A stretch of DNA of 8,034 nucleotides from Flemingiibacterium sp964603455 (lineage in GTDB: Bacteria > Bacillota > Clostridia > Oscillospirales > CAG-272). The translations under genes were made by a program, and so were the position numbers. The notes below the pieces were generated by a model. That model saw nothing but the letters and a program-made list of their open reading frames with translations. It was not told the origin of the DNA and did not search any database. Below are positions 1 through 6,426 of this stretch, one piece after another. Where the stretch lies: contig CAZRVL010000090.1 in the NCBI GenBank assembly GCA_964603455.1, positions 1-8,034 on the forward strand, written 5' to 3'. Within the stretch, counting starts at the first letter, position 1; each line of letters opens with the position of its first letter.

Positions 1-142
1 TAAGAACAACCCGAAGGATCACCACAGCCGTCGCGGACTTCTCAAGATGGTCGGTCACAGAAGAAATCTTCTTGGCTACCTCCAGAAGAAGGACATCACT
101 CGTTACCGCGCAATCGTTGAAAAGCTCGGTCTCAGAAAGTAA
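1..142 (+). CDS. rpsO: 30S ribosomal protein S15, 3' end only
   Basis: Partial gene; the 5' half lies before the window. Reading from base 2 gives the last 46 residues and a TAA stop. The translated stretch contains the S15 signatures DHHSRRGLLKMVGHRRNLL, followed by LQKKDITRYR and the C-terminal KLGLRK. These match the 16S rRNA-binding helices and C-terminal end of bacterial S15, normally about 88 to 89 aa. S15 is a primary binder of the central domain of 16S rRNA and nucleates assembly of the 30S platform. The gene is followed by pnp in the same direction, the classical bacterial rpsO-pnp order, so co-transcription is likely. No U-tailed terminator separates the two, only the structured spacer described separately. 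Confidence 0.97.
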   Translation, partial: KNNPKDHHSRRGLLKMVGHRRNLLGYLQKKDITRYRAIVEKLGLRK

Positions 143-167
143 TTCTGCCACGATTTTCAAGATCTGG

Positions 168-204
168 TCGTCATCGGACGGGATCATACCCCGTCCGATG
201 ACGA
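168..204 (+). promoter_or_regulatory. Long perfect hairpin in the rpsO-pnp spacer, no U tract
   Basis: Bases 168-182 pair perfectly with 190-204 (15 bp) around a 7-base loop at 183-189. No run of T follows, so this does not look like a standard intrinsic terminator. A second helix, 151-158 with 203-210 (8 bp), can close over it with an 11-base one-sided bulge, at the cost of the two outermost pairs. In Escherichia coli the pnp leader forms a duplex that is cut by RNase III and then degraded by PNPase, giving autoregulation. The position here is analogous. A processing or mRNA-stability role is inferred, not shown. Confidence 0.7.
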
Positions 205-265
205 AAATCGTCAGAAAACAGCTGCGATGGGTCAGCATTTACAAATTTTTCCGAGACTTCGGGGG

Positions 266-338
266 CGTTTGTAAGTGCTTAACCAAACGTTTGCGTTTTT
301 TGACAAAATGTAAATTTTTAAGGAGGAACGCAAATGTT
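266..338 (+). promoter_or_regulatory. Possible start-codon-sequestering structure before pnp
   Basis: Bases 286-297 can pair with 327-338 (12 bp with a single G-U), covering the pnp ATG at 334-336 and leaving the Shine-Dalgarno AGGAGG (321-326) in the loop. Bases 284-289 can alternatively pair with 266-271 (CGTTTG with CAAACG). The two helices share bases 286-289, so they cannot both form fully. This resembles a translational on/off arrangement. The pairing is read directly from the sequence; the regulatory role is inference. Confidence 0.4.
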
Positions 339-2427
339 CGAAAATTACAAAGTATTTAACTACAGCTTCGCAGGTCGTCCTCTGGTCGTTGAGACCGGAA
401 AGCTCGCAGGACTCGCAAACGGCTCCTGCCTCGTTCGCTATGGCGATACCGTCATTCTTGCCTGCGCCACCGCATCCGCAAAGCCGCGTGATGGCATAGA
501 TTTTCTGCCGCTTTCTGTAGATTTTGAAGAAAAAATGTATGCAGTCGGAAAGATCCCCGGCGGCTATTTGAAGCGCGAAGGCAAGCCCTCCGAAAAGGCT
601 ATTCTTACCTCGCGTGTCATCGACCGTCCGATCCGTCCGCTTTTCCCGAAGGATCTCAGAACCGATGTACACCGCTCTCTGACCGTTCTTTCGGTCGATC
701 ACGACTGCTCGCCCGAGATCACCGCGATGATCGGTGCATCCATCGCTCTTTCTATTTCCGATATTCCGTGGAATGGTCCGATCGGCGGCGTTTTCATGGG
801 ACTCGTTGACGGCGAATACGTCATCAACCCCGATGCAGAGCAGCGCGCAAATTCCGATCTCCAGCTCACCGTTGCCGCATCCGCGAAAAAGGTCGTAATG
901 ATCGAAGCCGGCGCAAACCAGGTATCGGATTCGCAGATGTTCGAAGCTATCATGATCGCTCATGAGGAGATCAAGCGTCTCATTAAGTTCATAGATTCCA
1001 TCGTTGCAGAGATCGGAAAGCCGAAGTTCACTTACGAATCCGGCGAACTCGATCACGATATGTTCGAGAAGATCTTCGCATTCTGCGAGAAGGACGTTAT
1101 GAACGCCCTCGACACCGATGACAAGAACGTTCGCGATGAGCGTATGCTCCCGATACAGGACGCTATCATGGCTACATTTGGCGAGGAGTATCCCGACCTT
1201 GAGGTCGTTTATCCCGAACTCATCTACAAGATCCAGAAGAAGATCGTCCGCCGTTGGCTGCTCGAAGAGGGCAAGCGCGTTGACGGTCGCCGCATGGACG
1301 AAATCCGTCCGCTCGCAGCAGAGGTCGGACTTCTTCCGAGAACACACGGCTCGGCAGTCTTCACCCGCGGTCAGACTCAGGTCATGACTATAGCTACCCT
1401 CGGCCCGATCTCGGACGCACAGCTGCTTGACGGAATCGATGAAGAGGAATCGAAGCGTTATATGCACCACTACAATATGCCCGGATATTCGACAGGTGAA
1501 GCAAAGGCTTCTCGTGGTGCAGGTCGCCGCGAGATCGGTCACGGCGCACTTGCAGAGCGTTCGCTCGTACCGGTACTTCCGCCGGTTGAGGAATTTCCTT
1601 ATGCTATCCGTCTCGTTTCCGAGGTCGTTTCCTCCAACGGTTCGACTTCTCAGGCATCTGTCTGCGGCTCGACCCTCGCTCTCATGGATGCAGGTGTGCC
1701 GATAACCGCTCCGGTTGCTGGAATTTCCTGCGGTCTGATCACCGCTGAGGACGGAACCTGGACAACAATGATCGACATTCAGGGTCTCGAAGATTTCTAT
1801 GGCGATATGGACTTCAAGGTAGCCGGAACTCACAAGGGTATAACATCGATTCAGATGGATCTCAAGATCGATGGTCTGACTCCTGAAATAATCAAGGAAG
1901 CACTCGCCGTAACTCACAGAGGACGCGATTATATAATTGATGACATCATTCTCAAAGCCATCCCAGAGGCACGTCCAGAGGTCTCGAAGTATGCTCCGAA
2001 GATGCTCAGCATGAAGATCAATCCCGAAAAGATTCGCGATGTTATCGGAACCGGCGGAAAGGTCATTCAGAAGATCACTGCCGACACCGGCGCGAAGATC
2101 GACATCGAGGAGACCGGTGATATATTCATCTCGGCGATAAATTCGGATGCGGCGTATGCGGCAAAGAAGATCATCGAAGGCATAGTTTTCGAGCCGATCC
2201 CCGGTGAGATATACGATGGAAAGGTTACAAGAATAATCCCGATTGGCGCATTTGTCGAGATCGCTCCCGGCAAGGAAGGACTCGTTCACATTTCGAAGCT
2301 TGAAAACCGACGTGTTGAAAAGGTCGAAGATGTCTGCGAAGTCGGAGACGAGATGCGCGTCAAGTTCCTTGGAACTGACGAAAAGGGTAGACTCAATCTT
2401 TCTCGCAAGGATGCTTTCCTGAACTAA
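334..2427 (+). CDS. pnp: Polyribonucleotide nucleotidyltransferase (PNPase)
   Basis: Complete 697-aa PNPase, the usual family length. It is a cytoplasmic trimer that degrades RNA 3' to 5' using phosphate and releases nucleoside diphosphates. Domain order: first RNase PH-like core (about 10-145), linker helices (about 240-310), second RNase PH-like core (about 312-545), KH domain with GTGG at 572-575, and S1 domain at about 623-692. Expected active-site features are present: RR at 398-399, H403, the SSNGSTSQ phosphate loop at 433-440, and metal-site residues D487, D493 and K495, aligned by motif to E. coli D486, D492 and K494. The ATG at 334 has a strong AAGGAGG at 320-326 with 7-base spacing. 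It follows rpsO in the same direction with no evident promoter between, so it is probably co-transcribed, and a terminator follows. Its reading frame has almost no TTA, CTA or TCA codons, which leaves a long in-register antisense shadow ORF. Confidence 0.98.
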   Translation: MFENYKVFNYSFAGRPLVVETGKLAGLANGSCLVRYGDTVILACATASAKPRDGIDFLPLSVDFEEKMYAVGKIPGGYLKREGKPSEKAILTSRVIDRPIRPLFPKDLRTDVHRSLTVLSVDHDCSPEITAMIGASIALSISDIPWNGPIGGVFMGLVDGEYVINPDAEQRANSDLQLTVAASAKKVVMIEAGANQVSDSQMFEAIMIAHEEIKRLIKFIDSIVAEIGKPKFTYESGELDHDMFEKIFAFCEKDVMNALDTDDKNVRDERMLPIQDAIMATFGEEYPDLEVVYPELIYKIQKKIVRRWLLEEGKRVDGRRMDEIRPLAAEVGLLPRTHGSAVFTRGQTQVMTIATLGPISDAQLLDGIDEEESKRYMHHYNMPGYSTGEAKASRGAGRREIGHGALAERSLVPVLPPVEEFPYAIRLVSEVVSSNGSTSQASVCGSTLALMDAGVPITAPVAGISCGLITAEDGTWTTMIDIQGLEDFYGDMDFKVAGTHKGITSIQMDLKIDGLTPEIIKEALAVTHRGRDYIIDDIILKAIPEARPEVSKYAPKMLSMKINPEKIRDVIGTGGKVIQKITADTGAKIDIEETGDIFISAINSDAAYAAKKIIEGIVFEPIPGEIYDGKVTRIIPIGAFVEIAPGKEGLVHISKLENRRVEKVEDVCEVGDEMRVKFLGTDEKGRLNLSRKDAFLN

Positions 2428-2438
2428 TTTTTAAGATC

Positions 2439-2469
2439 AGCAGGGATCGTCAACGATTCCTGCTTTTTT
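2439..2469 (+). terminator. Intrinsic terminator after pnp
   Basis: An 11-bp stem (2439-2449 with 2454-2464, one G-U pair) with a TCAA loop is followed by six T (2464-2469). It begins 11 bases after the pnp stop. The SD-like sequence of the next gene starts 3 bases after the T run, so any transcript of that gene begun upstream must read through this site. Confidence 0.88.
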
Positions 2470-2471
2470 AG

Positions 2472-2488
2472 AAAGGCGGTCAGCTTTG
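2472..2488 (+). promoter_or_regulatory. Ribosome binding site and TTG start of the vanY-like gene
   Basis: AAAGGCGG at 2472-2479 lies 6 bases before TTG at 2486. No in-frame ATG or GTG is placed better: the next methionine (residue 83) falls inside the membrane segment. This SD and the need for the N-terminal anchor support the TTG start. Confidence 0.75.
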
Positions 2489-3691
2489 AACAATAACCCG
2501 AACAATCGGCGCGGAAACTCAAACATTCCAAACGGTCAGAATCGCCAGCCAAGACAAAATCAGCCTTATCCAAATCGAAATAATCAGCAAATCCCGAGAA
2601 ATTATCCGCAAAACAGGCAGAACATTCCGTATTCCGATACATATGACAGATTTCCGCCGGTCAAACACCGTTCGCGGAGAGCTGCGCGAAAAGCGGCGGC
2701 ATTGGTGGTTTTGACGGCGATAATATTCGCGATGCTCCTGATCTCGCTACTGATATTTGTCACAAGATGCTCGACGGGTGCATTTGGCTCGGATGACACG
2801 ACCGATACCGAAACGACATTAGCGGAATCGACGACTGAATTTGTTACGACCGAACCGCCGGTCACAGAACCTCAGACCACCGCACTCAATGATAATTATG
2901 AGTATAAATCATTGGGACTCGATGATCTTCATTCCGGATACCAGATACTGGTAAACTATCAGAACGCATTCGTATTCGAAAGCAGTAATTTTACAATCAA
3001 GACATTTTACGGTAACAAAAATACCTCNNNNNNNNNNTATAAAGTGCGTGATACACTTGTCTCGTTTGATAAGACCGCACTCGATAAGTTCAACGAAATG
3101 ATGCTGGCATTCGACACCGAAACCGGAAAACACGATATACTTGTCAACAGCTCTTATCGAACTCAGACTGAGCAGGAAGAGATATATCAGCAACGAGTCG
3201 ATCAATATAGTGAAGAGTATGCATCGCTTTTCGTTGCAATGCCAGGATTCAGTGAGCATCACACCGGACTTGCTGTCGATTTGACGATATATACTGACAA
3301 AAATGAATCGATGACCTTCACGGACAACCCCGATTACACCGCATGGATGGCATCGAATGCGCATAAATTCGGATTCATTCTTCGTTATCCGTCCGACAAG
3401 ACCGATATAACTAAGATCGGTTACGAGGACTGGCACTATAGATATGTCGGAAAGCCGCACGCATATTACATAAGTGTGAACAATTTGTGCTTTGAAGAAT
3501 ATATTGACGAATTGAGAAAATATCCGTTCGATGGAAAGCATCTGGAGATCACCGATGACGAAGGAAAATCCTGGGAGATTTATTTTGTAGCGGCGACCGG
3601 AGAAACGACCGAAGTTCCTGTTCCGAAGTACATCCCATATGAAATTTCCGGAAACAATGTCGATGGATTTATCATAACAATACAAAAATGA
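2486..3691 (+). CDS. Membrane-anchored VanY-type D-Ala-D-Ala carboxypeptidase (peptidase M15B)
   Basis: 401 aa as assembled, with four codons at 181-184 falling in an N gap. Residues 1-50 are a low-complexity Asn/Gln/Arg/Pro tail. A basic stretch (60-69) precedes one membrane segment (about 71-92), then a Thr/Glu-rich linker (102-132). The catalytic domain, about 190-345, should face outward. M15B motifs are clear: SSYRT with R225 and Q230; the SEHHTGLAVD zinc motif with H258 and D265; and EDWH with catalytic E314 and zinc ligand H317. Family members remove the terminal D-Ala from peptidoglycan pentapeptides, so wall trimming is the likely role. No van genes are adjacent, so glycopeptide resistance is not implied. 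A C-terminal extension of about 55 residues (346-401) is unassigned. The gene sits just after the pnp terminator with no visible promoter, so read-through or an internal pnp promoter is needed. Confidence 0.9.
   Translation: MNNNPNNRRGNSNIPNGQNRQPRQNQPYPNRNNQQIPRNYPQNRQNIPYSDTYDRFPPVKHRSRRAARKAAALVVLTAIIFAMLLISLLIFVTRCSTGAFGSDDTTDTETTLAESTTEFVTTEPPVTEPQTTALNDNYEYKSLGLDDLHSGYQILVNYQNAFVFESSNFTIKTFYGNKNTXXXXYKVRDTLVSFDKTALDKFNEMMLAFDTETGKHDILVNSSYRTQTEQEEIYQQRVDQYSEEYASLFVAMPGFSEHHTGLAVDLTIYTDKNESMTFTDNPDYTAWMASNAHKFGFILRYPSDKTDITKIGYEDWHYRYVGKPHAYYISVNNLCFEEYIDELRKYPFDGKHLEITDDEGKSWEIYFVAATGETTEVPVPKYIPYEISGNNVDGFIITIQK
3028..3037. other. Assembly gap (10 N) inside the vanY-like gene
   Basis: Ten consecutive N. 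The reading frame happens to stay open across the gap and the protein is coherent on both sides, but 10 N is a common placeholder, so the true length and missing residues (around 181-184) are unknown. Confidence 0.97.
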
Positions 3692-3714
3692 GCCTTATCA
3701 AAGGCTCATTTTTT
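3688..3714. terminator. Bidirectional terminator between convergent vanY-like and GH13 genes
   Basis: A 9-bp perfect stem (3688-3696 with 3701-3709) with an ATCA loop is followed on the plus strand by T at 3709-3714. On the minus strand the A run at 3684-3688 supplies a five-base U tail. The stem includes the TGA stop (3689-3691) of the vanY-like gene, and the GH13 stop codon at 3722-3724 lies 7 bases beyond the T run, so one hairpin probably serves both transcripts. Confidence 0.9.
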
Positions 3715-3721
3715 ATTTGTT

Positions 3722-5062
3722 TTAGTGAAGCTCAACAACGGCATAGCCGAACGGTTTGATTACAGCGCTGAGTTTGCCCTCAGTTCCTGCGAGAGAGATC
3801 GCTGCGCCGTTTACGACCCAAGGCTCAAGATCGACTGCGCCGACATTCGCCGATACGCGAACCTTTTCGGAAGAGAAGTTGACAACGACTGCGAGACGGC
3901 TTTCGTCATTTTGACGAACGAATGCAACTACCTTGTCATTGTCGGTCTCAACGAAATCAAGCTTCTGCGAAAGTCCGAGTTCGGGAAGTCCGTGACGAAG
4001 TGCATACAGCTTTTTGAGCAGAGTAAGTCTGCGCTGTGCCTCCGGAAGAGCCAAATTCTGCCAATCTATTGTGAGATTTGCGCTGTGGAAGCGATTTCCC
4101 CAGATCGAATGGCGGTTCGTGTCGCAAATTTCGGTTCCGCAATATACGAACGGAACATTCGGAAGCAGATAATTTATGACAAAAGCCGCGTCCATTGCCT
4201 CAGAACCTATGCGCGATTCAATTCTGTTGTAATAATCATCGTTTACAGAATCGTGATTGTCGAGACAGATCATAGACTGATAGCTGCCCTGAAGGTGTTC
4301 TTGGCTGAATTTTGTGATCGAATTTGCAAAATCCGCTGAATTTTTTTCGCCTTTGATTACGCCCTCAACGTTTTGACGTAACAGATCCCAGCTATAGTTC
4401 AGGTCGAAAACGTTTATGTAATCGGATCTTGTGCCTTCATTGAGCATCATCAAGTCTGGATTCAGCGATTCAATGCGCTCGCGAGCCTCAGCCCAGAAAT
4501 CGAGCGGAACGTTATCGCCTACATCGCATCTGTAGCCATCGACTCCGTAATCACGAACATAAAGCTCCATGTTCTGCATCATGTATTCGCGAAGTTCCGG
4601 CACAGCATAATTCAGCTTCGGGAATCTCCAAACACCGAGATCCGGCGTTCCATCGGCATTTCTCACAATAAATTCGGGGTGCTCTGCGAGAAATACCGAA
4701 TTGGGACCGCAGTGGAAGTAAACGAGGTCGAGAATGACCTTGAGTCCAAGCTCATGCGCTGCGGAAATGAAGTTTTTCAGATCCTCATTAGTGCCGTATT
4801 CGGGGTCAACGTTGTAATAATCGCTGATACGATAGGGGTTTGCGGGATTCTGAAGCTCAGATTTGCGAGAACGATCAGACCAACCTGCAATATCAGCGTC
4901 AGGATCCTGCACAAAACAGGGGCAGAGGTAAACGATGTCGGCGAATTGACGAATATGACCGAGCATTTTTGCGGCGGCATTCAGAGTTCCTTCGTTTGTG
5001 AAAGCGCGTAAATTTATCTGGTAAATTATATCGCGCTCGAGATATTTTTGAGGTGTACGCAT
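3722..5062 (-). CDS. GH13 (alpha-amylase family) glycoside hydrolase, cytoplasmic
   Basis: Complete 446-aa protein with the (beta/alpha)8 GH13 core from about residue 10 to 360 and a small C-terminal beta domain to 446. Conserved regions: region I DLVYFH (D112 to H117); region II GYRCD with R178 and nucleophile D180; region III LNEG with acid/base E209; region IV DNHD with transition-state stabiliser D271. It therefore should hydrolyse or transfer alpha-glucosidic bonds in maltodextrin-like substrates; exact specificity cannot be read. There is no signal peptide or membrane segment, so it probably acts on imported oligosaccharides. Region I has Phe116 where most GH13 enzymes have Asn (DxxxNH). 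The ATG at 5062 has AAAGGAGA upstream (5070-5077) and its own near-consensus promoter. It lies downstream of the fliB-like gene on the same strand without a clear terminator between, so some co-transcription is possible. Confidence 0.93.
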   Translation of the reverse strand: MRTPQKYLERDIIYQINLRAFTNEGTLNAAAKMLGHIRQFADIVYLCPCFVQDPDADIAGWSDRSRKSELQNPANPYRISDYYNVDPEYGTNEDLKNFISAAHELGLKVILDLVYFHCGPNSVFLAEHPEFIVRNADGTPDLGVWRFPKLNYAVPELREYMMQNMELYVRDYGVDGYRCDVGDNVPLDFWAEARERIESLNPDLMMLNEGTRSDYINVFDLNYSWDLLRQNVEGVIKGEKNSADFANSITKFSQEHLQGSYQSMICLDNHDSVNDDYYNRIESRIGSEAMDAAFVINYLLPNVPFVYCGTEICDTNRHSIWGNRFHSANLTIDWQNLALPEAQRRLTLLKKLYALRHGLPELGLSQKLDFVETDNDKVVAFVRQNDESRLAVVVNFSSEKVRVSANVGAVDLEPWVVNGAAISLAGTEGKLSAVIKPFGYAVVELH

Positions 5063-5100
5063 TTTTAATTCTCCTTTGCGACCAAAAAGTATTCATATAT

Positions 5101-5129
5101 ATTATAGCACACAGCCGCAAAAAAGTCAA
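5101..5129 (-). promoter_or_regulatory. Sigma-A type promoter of the GH13 gene
   Basis: Reading the minus strand, TTGACT (5129-5124), a 17-base spacer, then TATAAT (5106-5101) preceded by TGC, an extended -10. It lies about 40 bases before the start codon, with AAAGGAGA at 5070-5077 between. Confidence 0.88.
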
Positions 5130-5160
5130 CAAATATATTTCGATTTTTTGGGCGAATATT

Positions 5161-6240
5161 TTAAATATTCAGCAACTTTTCGAGGTCATTGAGCGAAACC
5201 GCGCCGATCTTACGCAGAAACGCGACGGCACATTCGTCAAATCGCGAATGCTCGATAACGCGAAATACCTGCGCGATTATGTCGATGAATGCCGTTTTGC
5301 GAGAAGCTTCATCGTTATGTGCCGACAAATATGCTGCCGCTGCAACCTTCGTGACCGCGGCAGCCATGCAGATCGCCATAGCTTCTTCGGCGAGATGATT
5401 TTCACTGGAAACGAACGAATTGGGGAATGATTTATAGAATAAATTGTTTACGAACAGCTTTTCAAGCTTCACATCGAGATCATCTACTATTGTCGAAAGC
5501 GATCCTGTGCCGTGTTCGCTCGAATAAAATTCGCGAATTTCGGGAAGTATAGCCTGAATAGTCATGCTCGTGCGCTCCAAACCGCTCAAAAAGTCAAGTA
5601 CTATCGGCAAAAAATCGACTTTTCCGCTCGATTTCGGACAAAAATCTTCCTTATTATATAGCCGCTGTGCAAGGCGCAAAACACGCGCTTCAAAATTTGT
5701 GCTTCGATCACCGAGGATAGCGAAGGCTTCGAGCCTTGTCGTGATGTAGTCATCGGTCGATATGTCGGTCGGAGCGGGTTCAGGCAAATTGAAGGTCAAT
5801 TCAGCCGAAACAAATTCGACCGGATCATTATTTTCGAAAAGTAATTCGAGCGTTTTTTCGCAAGAAGCCGATGTGCAACATTCGGGGAAGGGATTCAAAC
5901 GCGGCGCACGCGGATAATAGCGGCAGACCGTTGGGATCGCATCCCCGCCGCACTCACGCTGGAGCATACAAAGTCCGTTTTCGGCTTGAAGGCGACATCC
6001 GCCGTCGAATCGCGGCGTGACCATCGCATAATGCTCGGGCGAACGGTCATCGGCGAGGTGGAATGCGGTGTCGAGACGATGCCTCAGTTCGGGAGAACAA
6101 TCGCGCCCGATCAAGCTGAAATATTCTTCCATCGAGATCGGGATACCCCAGCCGCCGCAACAGGTCGAGCGGCAGTCTCCGCATTTGCAGGAAAATTTTG
6201 TGTAATAATTCGGAACTAAAAAATATCGCGTATAACTCAT
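5161..6240 (-). CDS. FliB-like (flagellin lysine-N-methylase family) cysteine-rich protein
   Basis: Complete 359-aa protein matching the FliB/lysine-N-methylase family pattern: N-terminal YFLVPNYYTKF, then the cysteine cluster C18, C20, C23, C27, C28 followed by GW, then GGCRL...GLC (C82, C91, C97), IPTVCRYYPR (C106), and C121, C122, C127. The clustered cysteines suggest a metal or iron-sulfur centre; Salmonella FliB has been reported to bind a [4Fe-4S] cluster and methylate flagellin lysines. Residues after about 140 are mostly helical and less diagnostic. No flagellar gene is in this window, and family members occur away from flagellar loci, so the substrate here is unknown. The ribosome binding site is weak: GAGG (6253-6256 on the plus strand) lies 12 bases from the ATG, with a tiny 4-bp hairpin (6242-6252) between. 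The start fits the family N-terminus. A consensus promoter with an operator-like repeat lies upstream. Confidence 0.82.
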   Translation of the reverse strand: MSYTRYFLVPNYYTKFSCKCGDCRSTCCGGWGIPISMEEYFSLIGRDCSPELRHRLDTAFHLADDRSPEHYAMVTPRFDGGCRLQAENGLCMLQRECGGDAIPTVCRYYPRAPRLNPFPECCTSASCEKTLELLFENNDPVEFVSAELTFNLPEPAPTDISTDDYITTRLEAFAILGDRSTNFEARVLRLAQRLYNKEDFCPKSSGKVDFLPIVLDFLSGLERTSMTIQAILPEIREFYSSEHGTGSLSTIVDDLDVKLEKLFVNNLFYKSFPNSFVSSENHLAEEAMAICMAAAVTKVAAAAYLSAHNDEASRKTAFIDIIAQVFRVIEHSRFDECAVAFLRKIGAVSLNDLEKLLNI

Positions 6241-6241
6241 A

Positions 6242-6252
6242 CGCAGTTTGCG
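6242..6252 (-). promoter_or_regulatory. Mini-hairpin between a weak SD and the fliB-like start
   Basis: CGCA and TGCG can pair (4 bp, 3-base loop) in the spacer between GAGG (6253-6256) and the ATG complement (6238-6240). If formed it would shorten the 12-base spacing. It is short, and chance is a fair explanation. Confidence 0.25.
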
Positions 6253-6270
6253 CCTCAGCTTTCCTTTTTC

Positions 6271-6311
6271 TGTAATAAAATGTAAGTAAATGTAATAAAA
6301 TTACATTTACT
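6271..6311. promoter_or_regulatory. Operator-like array: phased TGTAA units and a 12-bp inverted repeat
   Basis: TGTAA occurs at 6271, 6281 and 6291, exactly 10 bp apart, within units TGTAATAAAA, TGTAAGTAAA and TGTAATAAAA. Bases 6285-6296 form a perfect 12-bp inverted repeat with 6300-6311 around AAA. The array begins right after the expected transcription start of the fliB-like gene (about 6312 on the minus strand), a place where a bound repressor would block the promoter. In the RNA it could also form an AU-rich hairpin at the 5' end. I cannot assign a regulator family. Confidence 0.6.
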
Positions 6312-6318
6312 GGATAAT

Positions 6319-6347
6319 ATTATAACTCAATATAAACGATTTGTCAA
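6319..6347 (-). promoter_or_regulatory. Consensus sigma-A promoter of the fliB-like gene
   Basis: Minus strand TTGACA (6347-6342), 17-base spacer, TATAAT (6324-6319): a perfect match in both boxes. The expected start near 6312 gives a leader of about 72 nt containing the inverted repeat. Confidence 0.92.
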
Positions 6348-6368
6348 GCGAATTTTGCCGTCGGATTT

Positions 6369-6382
6369 TACGAAATTTCGTA
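6369..6382. repeat. 14-bp perfect palindrome in the divergent region
   Basis: TACGAAATTTCGTA is self-complementary and lies 21 bases upstream of the fliB-like -35 box. A related half-site CGAAAT follows at 6391-6396. It could be a regulator site, but a palindrome this long may arise by chance in several kilobases. Confidence 0.4.
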
Positions 6383-6426
6383 TCGGAACGCGAAATGAAT
6401 TTGGAAAAGATATTAATTTGTTGATG

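Noticed and set aside
300..328. TTGACA at 300-305 as a dedicated pnp promoter
   Set aside because: No -10 box occurs at a suitable distance; 17 bases on the sequence is the SD region. It also lies too close to the start codon.
232..2289. A 685-codon open frame on the minus strand across pnp
   Set aside because: It is exactly in register with pnp codons, where antisense stops need TTA, CTA or TCA sense codons. This genome avoids those codons, and similar in-register shadows cover the vanY-like, GH13 and aminotransferase genes. The translation resembles no protein family, and pnp is certain.
2909..3685. Minus-strand open frame of 258 codons over the vanY-like gene
   Set aside because: In-register shadow that crosses the N gap; no family resemblance, and the plus-strand M15B motifs are decisive.
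2486..3691. Glycopeptide-resistance (van) locus
   Set aside because: Only the VanY-type domain is present; there are no vanR/S, vanH, vanX or ligase genes next to it, and general M15B carboxypeptidases are common in Firmicutes.
5154..5170. AT-rich palindrome at the fliB-like stop codon as a terminator
   Set aside because: The stem is only A-T pairs apart from one G-C, and no T run follows on the minus strand, so termination there is not supported.
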